From assembly GCA_035556215.1 (NCBI GenBank), contig DATMFI010000002.1, forward strand, positions 1 to 37,296: a DNA stretch of 37,296 nt, in the 5' to 3' direction. Origin of the DNA: Palsa-892 sp035556215. GTDB lineage: Bacteria > Pseudomonadota > Alphaproteobacteria > Rhizobiales > Xanthobacteraceae. Position numbers and translations under genes: made by a program. Of this stretch, positions 7,470-16,219 are shown one piece after another. Positions within the stretch are counted from its first letter, which is position 1, and every line of letters starts with the position of its first letter. Under the pieces are notes generated by a model. That model saw nothing but the letters and a program-made list of their open reading frames with translations, was not told where the DNA came from and searched no databases.

Positions 7470-7572
7470 CCGCGCCGCCAAAGCCGATTTGCAGGGGCGC
7501 GCGGATACCTCTATAAGCCCGCCTACATCAGACATTGCCCGACAGGGCCGTTCATTCCAACTGGAGCCGGAA

Positions 7573-7758
7573 ATGGCTGTTCCTAAAAGAAAAACCTCGC
7601 CCTCGCGCCGCGGTATGCGCCGTTCGGCCGATGCGCTGAAGAACCCGACCTATGTCGAGGACAAGGATTCCGGCGAACTGCGCCGTCCGCACCATGTCGA
7701 TCTCAAGACCGGCATGTATCGCGGCCGCCAGATTCTGAAGCCCAAGTCCGAAGACTAA
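7573..7758 (+). CDS. rpmF: 50S ribosomal protein L32
   Basis: This 61-residue basic protein begins MAVPKRKTSPSRRGMRRSAD, the near-invariant N-terminus of L32, and has the alphaproteobacterial C-terminus with GMYRGRQIL. It lacks the Cys pairs found in zinc-binding L32 forms. The ATG follows a GGAGCCGGAA ribosome site. L32 is part of the large ribosomal subunit. The gene is followed after 32 bases by a small membrane-protein gene. Confidence 0.97.
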   Translation: MAVPKRKTSPSRRGMRRSADALKNPTYVEDKDSGELRRPHHVDLKTGMYRGRQILKPKSED

Positions 7759-7770
7759 GCGGAAGACAAG

Positions 7771-7786
7771 CTCTCCGTCCGGAGAG
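7771..7786 (+). promoter_or_regulatory. Hairpin enclosing a Shine-Dalgarno sequence
   Basis: A perfect 6-bp stem (7771-7776 with 7781-7786) closes on a GTCC tetraloop between rpmF and the next gene. Its 3' arm is GGAGAG, which is also the ribosome site for the ATG at 7791. The hairpin has no U-tract, so it is not a normal intrinsic terminator. It could lower translation of the downstream gene relative to rpmF or be a processing or stability element. Confidence 0.5.
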
Positions 7787-7790
7787 GGTG

Positions 7791-8201
7791 ATGCTCGCGA
7801 GCTTTCCACTCTTCCTGATCTCGTTCGCGATCTACAACATGATCGCGTTCATCACGCCGGGGACGGCGTGGGAAAGCCCGATTTTTTCGGTGCCGATGCA
7901 ATCGGGCGCGAGCTGGGCGGTCTCGGCGGGCGATATGCTGCTCGCGCTGTCGCTGCTGTTCCTGTTTTTCGAAATGCTGAAGGCGACGCGCTCCTACCGG
8001 CGCACGCTCGTCGATCACACGCTCTCGACGCTGGTGTTCGTCGCGGCGCTGGTCGAGTTTCTGCTGATCAAGGAAGCGGCCAGCTCCGTGTTCGCGCTTC
8101 TCCTGCTGATGTCGCTTATCGATGTGATCGGCGGCTGGGCGGTGTCGCTCGGCTCGGCGCGCCGCGATATCCAGGTCGACCCGGTGCCGCCCGCCGCTTG
8201 A
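7791..8201 (+). CDS. Small multi-pass membrane protein, function unknown
   Basis: I do not recognise a named family. The 136-residue protein has four hydrophobic segments, near residues 3-22, 40-64, 77-94 and 100-122. A short charged loop (KATRSYRRTLVDH) follows the second, and the C-terminus is polar. A GTG at 7788 is a possible start, but the ATG at 7791 is better spaced from the GGAGAG site. It is downstream of rpmF in the same orientation and probably co-transcribed. It ends 4 bases before the convergent small gene. Confidence 0.7.
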   Translation: MLASFPLFLISFAIYNMIAFITPGTAWESPIFSVPMQSGASWAVSAGDMLLALSLLFLFFEMLKATRSYRRTLVDHTLSTLVFVAALVEFLLIKEAASSVFALLLLMSLIDVIGGWAVSLGSARRDIQVDPVPPAA

Positions 8202-8205
8202 AACG

Positions 8206-8508
8206 TTAAAACGGCCGCGCCTTGTGCCGTTTCGGCACGCCGCTGAGGTTCAGCATTTTCCCGTAAGCGCTCACGGCTTCCGCCGGATCGGCCCGGCGGC
8301 GTTCCCGCAGATGCGGCGCATCCTGCGATTTGGCGATGAGCTGGGTAACGAACGCGGCCAATGTCCGCGGCTGGCGATAGCGCGTGCCTTCATGGGGAAC
8401 GGCGGCATCGAGCGGAACGAGGGCGGTGCCCGCCGTTACTTCCGGTGTTTCCTGTTCGTGCCGGAAGCCGCTGGAGGCCGATATTCCGTGCCCGTTGCCG
8501 ATACGCAT
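8206..8508 (-). CDS. Conserved small hypothetical protein
   Basis: A 100-residue soluble protein. The middle part, RYRQPRTLAAFVTQLIAKSQDAPHLRERRRADPAEAVSAY, resembles a recurrent small-protein pattern of Hyphomicrobiales in which a short Leu/Ala helix precedes an RERRRAxPAEAxxAY segment; this is family knowledge from memory. Function is unknown. The N-terminal 30 residues look less constrained, so the start is uncertain. No ribosome site is obvious. Confidence 0.6.
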   Translation of the reverse strand: MRIGNGHGISASSGFRHEQETPEVTAGTALVPLDAAVPHEGTRYRQPRTLAAFVTQLIAKSQDAPHLRERRRADPAEAVSAYGKMLNLSGVPKRHKARPF

Positions 8509-8628
8509 TGCCGCCTCGTCTCATTCCGGAACGAATGCCGTTCCGTGAGCATGAGGTCGCAAGCGCGGGGCCAGTATCGGAGGACAGCGATGTTAAGGAT
8601 GAATCGTAACGCGGCTGCATTGGGGGCC

Positions 8629-8661
8629 AAAAAAAAAGAACGCCGCCCTGCGGCGGCGTTC
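8629..8661 (-). terminator. Rho-independent terminator of phaR
   Basis: On the minus strand a perfect 10-bp GC-rich stem (8661-8652 with 8647-8638) closes on a 4-nt loop and is followed directly by nine U residues (8637-8629). It lies 24 bases past the phaR stop, the classic layout of an intrinsic terminator. Confidence 0.92.
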
Positions 8662-8684
8662 GAATTTCGGAGCTTGTATGAAGC

Positions 8685-9284
8685 TCAGCTCTTGTCGCCC
8701 TTGTCGGCGATCTGATCGAGCTTCTTCTGCAACTCGCCCATCTGCCGCTTGAGATTGTTGATCTCCTGGCCGCTATCGGCGGAAGTTTCCGCCGGCTTGT
8801 CGAAGCCCGCGGTCGTCTTCTGCGCCGACGGCAGAAACATCGTGAAGGCGCGCTCGAACATTTCCATGTTGCGGCGAACCATGTCCTCGACCGGATTGAA
8901 GCCGGGGCTGGCGCCCCCGAAGGCCTTGGTCATGCTCTCGCGAAACTTGCCCTGGTCGCGCGTGAAGAGATCGATCGAGGCCTCGAGATAGCGCGGCACG
9001 ATCAGCTGCATGCTGTCGCCGTAGAAACGGATCACCTGCCGGAGAAAATTGATCGGCAAGAGATTGGCGCCCTTGTTTTCCTGCTCGAAAATAATCTGAG
9101 TTAAAACCGAGCGCGTGATATCCTCGCCCGTCTTGGCATCGAAGACCACGAAGTCTTCGCCTTCCTTCACCATCACAGCCAGATCTTCGAGCGTTACATA
9201 GGTGCTCGTGCCGGTGTTATAGAGACGCCGGTTGGCGTATTTCTTGATCGTGACTGGTTCCGGTCCCTTCGACATAACATTCAT
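8685..9284 (-). CDS. phaR: Polyhydroxyalkanoate synthesis repressor PhaR
   Basis: The 199-residue protein contains the PhaR N-terminal DNA-binding domain, recognised by IKKYANRRLYNTGTSTYVTL (residues 13-32) followed by the PHB-accumulation regulatory domain (about 60-115). The C-terminus is a predicted coiled coil (QEINNLKRQMGELQKKLDQI). PhaR represses phasin and other polyhydroxybutyrate genes and is released when it binds nascent polymer granules. The gene is divergent from phaA-phaB across a 246-base region rich in palindromes, which suits local autoregulation. MNVMSKG leaves a second possible start three codons later. A strong terminator follows. Confidence 0.96.
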   Translation of the reverse strand: MNVMSKGPEPVTIKKYANRRLYNTGTSTYVTLEDLAVMVKEGEDFVVFDAKTGEDITRSVLTQIIFEQENKGANLLPINFLRQVIRFYGDSMQLIVPRYLEASIDLFTRDQGKFRESMTKAFGGASPGFNPVEDMVRRNMEMFERAFTMFLPSAQKTTAGFDKPAETSADSGQEINNLKRQMGELQKKLDQIADKGDKS

Positions 9285-9351
9285 TACGCTTTACCCCGCT
9301 CCACCCCAGGAGGGCGAAGCTTATGACCTTTTTGCACTGCGGGCTACCCTC

Positions 9352-9459
9352 TGATCGGCCGATCACGAAGTGATGCCTAACGAAGCGGTGAAGCCTGTTT
9401 CATTGGCGTTTCATCGAAGTTTTTTTGGCCTGACGCCTTATTGACACCGGGCTCGTCAA
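9352..9459. promoter_or_regulatory. phaR-phaA divergent control region with three dyads
   Basis: Three inverted repeats lie between the divergent genes. They are a perfect 14-bp palindrome TGATCGGCCGATCA (9352-9365), an overlapping ATCAC-N3-GTGAT (9362-9374), and TTGAC-N9-GTCAA (9441-9459). The left arm of the last contains a perfect -35 hexamer TTGACA at 9441-9446, but I see no convincing -10 at normal spacing. These are candidate operators for PhaR or another regulator. phaA itself has a good AGGAGA ribosome site at 9519-9524. Confidence 0.45.
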
Positions 9460-9530
9460 TTAACGACGATGGGGTCTGAATAACAGCAGGCTGCGGCGCG
9501 GTTGGCGCGATCCTCGGCAGGAGAAATTTC

Positions 9531-10709
<1,179 letters not shown>

Positions 10710-10764
10710 GCGCGCTCGTGAGAGGGTCGCGGCAAGCGAAATTCCAAAAGCAAGGGGAAGGGAC

Positions 10765-11490
10765 ATGAGCCGGGTTGCGTTGGTGACGGGCGGCACGCGT
10801 GGGATCGGTGCCGCCATTACAAAAGCGTTGCACAAAGCGGGCTATAGGGTTGCCGCCAACTACGGCGGCAACGACGAGGCCGCCGCCAAATTCAAGGCGG
10901 AAACCGGGATTCCCGTCTTCAAATGGGATGTGTCGTCCTTTGAGGCGTGCTCCGAAGGCATCAAGAAGGTCGAGGCGGAGCTCGGTCCGATTGAAGTGCT
11001 GGTCAACAATGCCGGCATCACGCGCGACGCGATGTTCCATCGCATGACCCTCGAGCAGTGGCAGCAGGTCATCAGCACCAATCTCGGCTCGCTGTTCAAC
11101 ATGACGCGGCCGGTGTGGGAAGGCATGCGCTCGCGCAAGTTCGGCCGCATCATCAGCATCTCGTCGATCAACGGTCAGAAAGGCCAGATGGGCCAGGTGA
11201 ACTATTCGGCGGCCAAGGCGGGCGATCTTGGCTTCACCAAGGCGCTCGCGCAGGAAGGCGCGCGCGCCGGCATCACGGTGAATGCGATTTGTCCGGGCTA
11301 CATCAACACCGAGATGGTGCAGGCGGTGCCGAAGGACGTGCTCGAGAAGAACATCCTGCCGCAGATTCCCGTCGGCCGGCTCGGCGAGCCGGAGGAGATC
11401 GCGCGCGCGGTGCTGTTCCTCGCCGGAGACGATGCCGGTTTCATCACCGGCTCGACGCTGACGATAAACGGCGCGCAATATATCGCGTAA
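10765..11490 (+). CDS. phaB: Acetoacetyl-CoA reductase
   Basis: A 241-residue short-chain dehydrogenase that reduces acetoacetyl-CoA to (R)-3-hydroxybutyryl-CoA with NADPH. The cofactor motif TGGTRGIG (residues 8-15) and the NNAG motif are intact. The catalytic Ser is in SISSINGQKGQ and the Tyr-x-x-x-Lys is YSAAK. The block GQMGQVNYSAAKAG and the C-terminal GSTLTINGAQYIA are typical of PhaB. The ATG at 10765 follows a strong GGGGAAGGG ribosome site. A GC-rich hairpin lies just beyond the stop. Confidence 0.96.
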   Translation: MSRVALVTGGTRGIGAAITKALHKAGYRVAANYGGNDEAAAKFKAETGIPVFKWDVSSFEACSEGIKKVEAELGPIEVLVNNAGITRDAMFHRMTLEQWQQVISTNLGSLFNMTRPVWEGMRSRKFGRIISISSINGQKGQMGQVNYSAAKAGDLGFTKALAQEGARAGITVNAICPGYINTEMVQAVPKDVLEKNILPQIPVGRLGEPEEIARAVLFLAGDDAGFITGSTLTINGAQYIA

Positions 11491-11498
11491 CGCATCCC

Positions 11499-11526
11499 GA
11501 GGCGCCGCGCGATGACGCGGCGCCTC
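11499..11526. terminator. Candidate bidirectional terminator between phaB and gloB
   Basis: A perfect 11-bp GC-rich stem (11499-11509 with 11516-11526) with a 6-nt loop sits in the 57-base gap between two convergent genes. Neither side has a clear U-tract, so termination may be weak or Rho-assisted, or the hairpin may protect the 3' ends. Confidence 0.6.
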
Positions 11527-11547
11527 AAAGCACGAAGCCGGAAAACC

Positions 11548-12312
11548 TCAGCCGCGGAAGTTGTTCTTCCGTTCGCGGATTTCGGTGAAGACCGCGGAAG
11601 GATCGGCGCCGCTCATGCCGATATTATCGGCGATCGCCGGATCGTCGGCGCGCATGAAGGGGTTGGCGGCGAATTCTTCCGAGAGCAGCGAGGGGATTGT
11701 CGGCTTGCCGGCGGCGCGCGCGGCTTCCACCTCGGCATATTTTTTCTTGAGCGCCGCGTTGTTGGGATCGACCGTCAGCGCGAAACGGGCGTTTGCCAGC
11801 GTATATTCGTGGCCGCAATAGACCTTCATATCGCCCGGCAGGTTGCGGAATTTCAGGAGCGAACGCCACAATACGGCGGCAGGCTTCTCGATGGCGCGGC
11901 CGCAGCCAAGCACGAACAGCGTGTCGGCGGCGAACAGGAGCTTCTCCTTGTCGAAGACGAAGGAGATATGACCGGCGGTGTGCCCCGGCGTATCCAGCAC
12001 GCGGGCGGCAAGATTGCCGAGCTTCACCGTATCGCCTTCGCCGACCTTCTCGTCGATCATCGGAATGGTGCCGTCGTTCTTCGGGCCGATGACCCTGGCG
12101 CCGTATTTCTGTTTGAGCGCCGGGATGCCGTCGGTGTGATCGGCATGATGATGGGTGATGAGGATATGCGTGAGCTTCCAGCCTTCCTTGTCGAGCGCCT
12201 GCTCGATGGGTGCGGCTTCCGGCGTATCGACGACGGCGGTGACGCCGCCCTCGTGCAGGAGCACGGCGTAATTGTCGGACAGACAGGGAATGAGCCGGAT
12301 TTCGACGGACAT
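11548..12312 (-). CDS. gloB: Hydroxyacylglutathione hydrolase (glyoxalase II)
   Basis: The 254-residue metallo-beta-lactamase-fold enzyme hydrolyses S-lactoylglutathione to lactate and glutathione, completing methylglyoxal detoxification. The metal motif THHHADHTDG (residues 53-62) is intact. Further ligands appear in GHTAGHI, FAADTLFVLGCGR and YCGHEYT. The C-terminal helical domain with the glutathione-binding RKNNFR ending is present. It is convergent with phaB and divergent from the methyltransferase gene. Confidence 0.96.
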   Translation of the reverse strand: MSVEIRLIPCLSDNYAVLLHEGGVTAVVDTPEAAPIEQALDKEGWKLTHILITHHHADHTDGIPALKQKYGARVIGPKNDGTIPMIDEKVGEGDTVKLGNLAARVLDTPGHTAGHISFVFDKEKLLFAADTLFVLGCGRAIEKPAAVLWRSLLKFRNLPGDMKVYCGHEYTLANARFALTVDPNNAALKKKYAEVEAARAAGKPTIPSLLSEEFAANPFMRADDPAIADNIGMSGADPSAVFTEIRERKNNFRG

Positions 12313-12452
12313 TGCTTCGCTCGCCTCGCTATTTTTGCTTCAACGGCAAACTAGCAACGTCAGTTCCAGCGGGCAAATGGCGAGATTCTGATTTTGCCGG
12401 ACATGAGGCGAGACATCGACTATGTTGGCTATCTTCTCACCAGCGGCTCGCC

Positions 12453-13175
12453 ATGCTCGTCGATGTTGTAGATCTCAGAAGTTTCTACACCCAGCCGGTC
12501 GGCGTGGTGACACGGCGGCTCTTGTCGCAGGCGATCCGCGAGCGCTGGCCGCGTGTCAGCGGCATGACGGTCGCAGGGCTCGGTTATGCGACGCCCTATC
12601 TCGGTCTTTTCAACGAGGAAGCCGAGCGCACGCTGGCATTCATGCCGGCGCGGCAGGGTGTGATCCGCTGGCCCGCTACCGATCCGTGCCGCAGCGCCTT
12701 GGTCGAAGAGACGCAGCTACCGTTGCCGGACGCCTCGATGGACCGCGTGCTCGCGGTGCATGCGCTGGAACTGACTTATTACGCGCCGGATCTCCTGCGC
12801 GAAATCTGGCGCATCCTCGCGGCGAACGGCCGGCTGCTCATCATCGTCCCGAACCGGCGCGGCATCTGGGCGCGAAGCGATGCGACGCCGTTCGGGCAGG
12901 GACGCCCGTTCTCGCGCCGCCAGCTGGCTGAGCTTTTGCGTGAGGCGCTGTTCACGCCGGTCGGCTGGAGCGAGGCGCTATGGATCCCGCCGGTGACGCG
13001 GGTGCCGTTCCTGCGCTCGACGATCGTCTGGGAGCGCGTCGGCCGATCGCTGTCGCTGCCGTTCGCGGGCGTCCAGATCGTCGAAGCGACCAAGCAGGTG
13101 TTCCGGCCGATCGCCGTGAAGCCTGTGAAACGGGCAAAGCCCGTGCTGATGCCGGCCGCGATTTCGCGCGGTTAA
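12453..13175 (+). CDS. Class I SAM-dependent methyltransferase, substrate unknown
   Basis: The 240-residue protein has a Rossmann-like methyltransferase core. The post-binding region LAVHALELTYYAPDLLREIWRILAANGRLLIIVPN fits the Methyltransf_11 group, in which a reported carrier is followed by a beta strand and Pro-Asn. The first glycine motif is weak (GMTVAGLGYATPYLG) and lacks the usual acidic residue just before it. A C-terminal extension rich in Lys, Val and Pro follows residue 205. The ATG at 12453 gives a sensible N-terminus (VDVVDLRSFYTQPVG) but has no clear ribosome site. The gene is divergent from gloB. The substrate cannot be inferred. Confidence 0.8.
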   Translation: MLVDVVDLRSFYTQPVGVVTRRLLSQAIRERWPRVSGMTVAGLGYATPYLGLFNEEAERTLAFMPARQGVIRWPATDPCRSALVEETQLPLPDASMDRVLAVHALELTYYAPDLLREIWRILAANGRLLIIVPNRRGIWARSDATPFGQGRPFSRRQLAELLREALFTPVGWSEALWIPPVTRVPFLRSTIVWERVGRSLSLPFAGVQIVEATKQVFRPIAVKPVKRAKPVLMPAAISRG

Positions 13176-13298
13176 CCATTTCGGCGCGAAGCGCCTTTGA
13201 AGCGCGGCCTCCGAAGCCGCCATAAGTCGGGTAATGTTTACTTTGCCTTCGCGGCGGCAGGGCTGTATCACGACGCCGACCCATCAGGCCTAACCACG

Positions 13299-14162
13299 AT
13301 GTCAGACCAAGGCAGCCCCGCACGCAAACCGGCCGTTCCGAGCCTTGCGACGCTGCGCACGGAAATCGATCGCATCGACGAGCAGATGCATCAGCTGCTG
13401 ATCGAACGCGGCGAGATCATCGAGTCGCTGATCCGCGTGAAGGGCACGCAGGAAACCGGCGCCGCGTTCCGTCCCGCACGCGAGGCGGCGATGATGCGGC
13501 GGCTCGTCGAACGTCATCGCGGCATCCTGCCGCTGGACACCGCCGAGAGCATCTGGCGCGTCATCATCTCGACCTTCACGTATGTTCAGGCGAACTATTC
13601 CGTGCATGCCGACATGGCGGCGGGAGACGCATTCGTCCGCGACTCGGCGCGTTTTCATTTCGGCTTCACGACGCCGCTCGTTCCGCACATGAGCGCTTCC
13701 GCCGTCGTTACAGCCGTTGCGGCTTCGCGCGGCGATCTTGGTCTTGTGCCGGCGGCGACCGTGACCGGCTCGGGCAACTGGTGGAAAGCACTGGAGGACG
13801 AAGGCGCGCCGAAGATCATCGCACGGCTGCCGTTCGTCGAGCGTGACGATCACCCGGCGTCACTGCCGCTGTTCGTCGTCTCGAAACCGCTCGTCAAGGA
13901 CGCGGCGGTGGAGGAGGTCGCGATCTGGAGCTTCGAGGTCGACGGCTGGAAGGCCGCGGCGGCAGGCGCTCTCCCGGCTGGCACCGAGGTGCTGGTGTTT
14001 GCGCAAAGCGGCGCCGGGCGGGCGGCGCTTCTCGTTTCGCTCAATCCGGGCGCCAGCCGCGAAGCTTGTGAAGCCGCGCTCAAAGCGGCAGGGGTCACGG
14101 TCCGGCACGCGGCCCTCGTCGGCGGCCACGCCAGCCGCTATACCGTTTCGCCCGGCAAATAG
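13299..14162 (+). CDS. Chorismate mutase with a long C-terminal domain
   Basis: Residues 14-100 of this 287-residue protein form an AroQ-type (all-helical) chorismate mutase domain. Landmarks are LRTEIDRIDEQMHQLLIERGEII with Arg20, the following VKG lysine (Lys48), FRPAREAAM and a final helix ESIWRVIISTF. The enzyme converts chorismate to prephenate. Residues 110-287 have no motif I can name. GDLGLVPAATVTG vaguely recalls the prephenate dehydratase fold, and the last 45 residues (ALLVSLNPGASREACEAAL) could form an ACT-like unit. The catalytic Thr-Arg-Phe of dehydratases is not seen. It lies 16 bases before hisC and forms an aromatic amino acid operon with hisC-tyrC. Confidence 0.88.
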   Translation: MSDQGSPARKPAVPSLATLRTEIDRIDEQMHQLLIERGEIIESLIRVKGTQETGAAFRPAREAAMMRRLVERHRGILPLDTAESIWRVIISTFTYVQANYSVHADMAAGDAFVRDSARFHFGFTTPLVPHMSASAVVTAVAASRGDLGLVPAATVTGSGNWWKALEDEGAPKIIARLPFVERDDHPASLPLFVVSKPLVKDAAVEEVAIWSFEVDGWKAAAAGALPAGTEVLVFAQSGAGRAALLVSLNPGASREACEAALKAAGVTVRHAALVGGHASRYTVSPGK

Positions 14163-14178
14163 CCGATCGGAGTGAATC

Positions 14179-15285
14179 ATGTCCGAGCAACCGACGCCGC
14201 GCCCCGGCGTGCTCGATATCAAGGCCTATGTGCCCGGCCGCAGCCAAGCGCCGGGCGCGGCGAAGCTTTACAAGCTGTCGTCCAACGAGACGCCGCTCGG
14301 GCCGAGCCCGAAAGCGGTCGAGGCATTTCGCGAGGCGGCCTCGCATCTCGAGCTTTATCCGGAAGGAACCTCGGCGGTTCTGCGCGAAGCGATCGGCAAG
14401 ACGTTCGGGCTCGATCCCGCGCGTATCGTGTGCGGGGCGGGATCGGACGAACTCCTGAATCTCCTCGCGCAGGCTTATCTTGCGCCGGGGGATGAATCGA
14501 TTTCGACCGAGCACGGCTTTCTCGTTTACAAGATCGCGACGCTCGCGGCGGGCGGCAAGCCGGTGATCGTGCCCGAGAAGAATTTCACCACCGATGCCGA
14601 TGCGATTTTTGCCGCGGTGACGCCGCGCACGAAATTGGTTTTCATCGCCAATCCGAACAACCCGACCGGCAGCTACCTGCCGCTCGCCGAAATTCGCCGG
14701 CTGCGCGCAGGCTTGCCGCCGCGTGTGCTGCTCGTGCTGGATGCGGCATACTCCGAATATGTGCGGCGGAACGATTACGAGGCGGGCATCGAGCTTGTCG
14801 CGACGAACGACAACGTGGTGATGACGCGGACCTTCTCGAAGATCCACGGCCTTGCCGCGCTTCGGCTCGGCTGGATGTATGCGCCGGCCGTCGTTGCCGA
14901 TGCGGTGAACCGCATTCGCGGGCCGTTCAACGTCAGCACGCCGGCCATGCTCGCGGGCGCGGCGTCGCTTGCCGACAGCGCGCATATCGAGCGTTCCGCG
15001 ACACATAACGAGAAATGGCGGGCGTGGCTCGAGGAGAATATCCGCAAGCTCGGCCTCGAAGTGACGCCGAGCGTCGCGAATTTCATCCTGATCCACTTTC
15101 CCGAAACGAAGGGAAAGACGGCTGCGGAAGCCGATGCGTTTTTGCTGAAACGCGGCCTCGTTTTGCGCCAGGTCGGCGCCTATAACCTGCCGCATGCGTT
15201 GCGCATGACGGTCGGCACCGAGGAGGCAAATCGCCTCGTCGTCTCGGCGCTTTCTGAATTCTTGAACGGGGCGGGGCGTGGCTGA
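14179..15285 (+). CDS. hisC: Histidinol-phosphate aminotransferase, probably also aromatic
   Basis: This 368-residue fold-type I PLP aminotransferase has the HisC pattern. It includes KLSSNETPLGPSP near the N-terminus, NPNNPTGSYL, the DAAYSEY segment with the PLP-phenol Asp-x-x-Tyr, and Lys221 in TFSKIHGLAALRLGW, the PLP Schiff-base lysine. It transaminates histidinol phosphate. Its position between chorismate mutase and tyrC, with the tyrC start overlapping its last 8 bases, suggests a role with prephenate or aromatic keto acids as well. The ATG follows a clear GGAG site. Confidence 0.93.
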   Translation: MSEQPTPRPGVLDIKAYVPGRSQAPGAAKLYKLSSNETPLGPSPKAVEAFREAASHLELYPEGTSAVLREAIGKTFGLDPARIVCGAGSDELLNLLAQAYLAPGDESISTEHGFLVYKIATLAAGGKPVIVPEKNFTTDADAIFAAVTPRTKLVFIANPNNPTGSYLPLAEIRRLRAGLPPRVLLVLDAAYSEYVRRNDYEAGIELVATNDNVVMTRTFSKIHGLAALRLGWMYAPAVVADAVNRIRGPFNVSTPAMLAGAASLADSAHIERSATHNEKWRAWLEENIRKLGLEVTPSVANFILIHFPETKGKTAAEADAFLLKRGLVLRQVGAYNLPHALRMTVGTEEANRLVVSALSEFLNGAGRG

Positions 15286-16210
15286 GGTCATTTTCGAGCG
15301 GCTGGCAATCATCGGCACGGGCCTGATCGGCTCGTCGATCGCGCGTGCCGCGCGCAAGAAAGGCGTCGTAAAGACGATCGTGGCGACGGCGCGGAGCGAG
15401 AAGACGCGCCAGCGCGTGATCGAACTTGGCTTTGCCGATGTCGTCGTCGATACCAATGCGCTTGCCGCGATGGACGCCGATTGCGTGATCGCTTGCGTGC
15501 CGGTCGGGACATGCGGCGAGGTTGCGAAGGAGATCGCGGGCGCCTTGAAGCCGGGCGCGATTGTCTCCGATGTCGGCTCCGTCAAGGGCGCGATCGTGCG
15601 CGACATGGCGCCGTTCATGCCGAAGGGCGTGCACCTCGTTCCGGCGCATCCGGTGGCGGGCACCGAGCATTCGGGGCCGGACGCAGGATTCGCGGAGCTG
15701 TTCGAAAATCGCTGGTGCATTCTGACGCCGCCGGAAGATACCGATGCGAAGGCCGTCGAGAAGATGAAGGCGTTCTGGCAGGCTCTCGGCTCGAATGTCG
15801 AGGTGATGGATGCCTCGCATCATGACCTCGTGCTCGCCATCACCAGCCATCTGCCGCATTTGATCGCCTACAACATCGTCGGCACGGCCGCCGATCTCGA
15901 AAACGGCACGCGTTCGGAAGTCATCAAGTTCTCGGCCGGCGGCTTTCGCGATTTCACCCGGATCGCTGCATCCGATCCGACGATGTGGCGCGATATCTTT
16001 CTCAGCAACAAGGATGCCGTCCTGGAGATGCTCGGGCGTTTCAATGAGGATCTCTCGATCCTCACGCGCGCGATCCGCAACGGCGACGGCGATACGCTGT
16101 TCGATCTCTTTACCCGGACACGCGCGATCCGGCGCTCGATCATCGAGGTCGGACAGGAAACGGCGGAGGCCGATTTCGGCCGCCGCCATCCCGACCCGGA
16201 GCGCAAGTAG
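15278..16210 (+). CDS. tyrC: Prephenate/arogenate (cyclohexadienyl) dehydrogenase
   Basis: The 310-residue protein oxidises and decarboxylates prephenate and/or arogenate in tyrosine synthesis. The NAD-binding motif GTGLIGSS spans residues 13-20. SDVGSVKG and HPVAGTEHSGP are the family's active-site blocks, and the SHLPHLIAYN helix of the dimer domain is present. The start is a GTG at 15278 within the end of hisC, preceded by GGGGCGGGGC, which implies translational coupling. Whether prephenate or arogenate is preferred cannot be seen. Confidence 0.94.
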   Translation: MAEVIFERLAIIGTGLIGSSIARAARKKGVVKTIVATARSEKTRQRVIELGFADVVVDTNALAAMDADCVIACVPVGTCGEVAKEIAGALKPGAIVSDVGSVKGAIVRDMAPFMPKGVHLVPAHPVAGTEHSGPDAGFAELFENRWCILTPPEDTDAKAVEKMKAFWQALGSNVEVMDASHHDLVLAITSHLPHLIAYNIVGTAADLENGTRSEVIKFSAGGFRDFTRIAASDPTMWRDIFLSNKDAVLEMLGRFNEDLSILTRAIRNGDGDTLFDLFTRTRAIRRSIIEVGQETAEADFGRRHPDPERK

Positions 16211-16219
16211 CCGGTTGCG

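Noticed and set aside
9441..9469. A sigma-70 promoter for phaA based on the perfect TTGACA at 9441.
   Set aside because: At 16-18 base spacing the -10 would read close to CGACGA, which is far from consensus. It is kept only as part of the control region, not called as a promoter.
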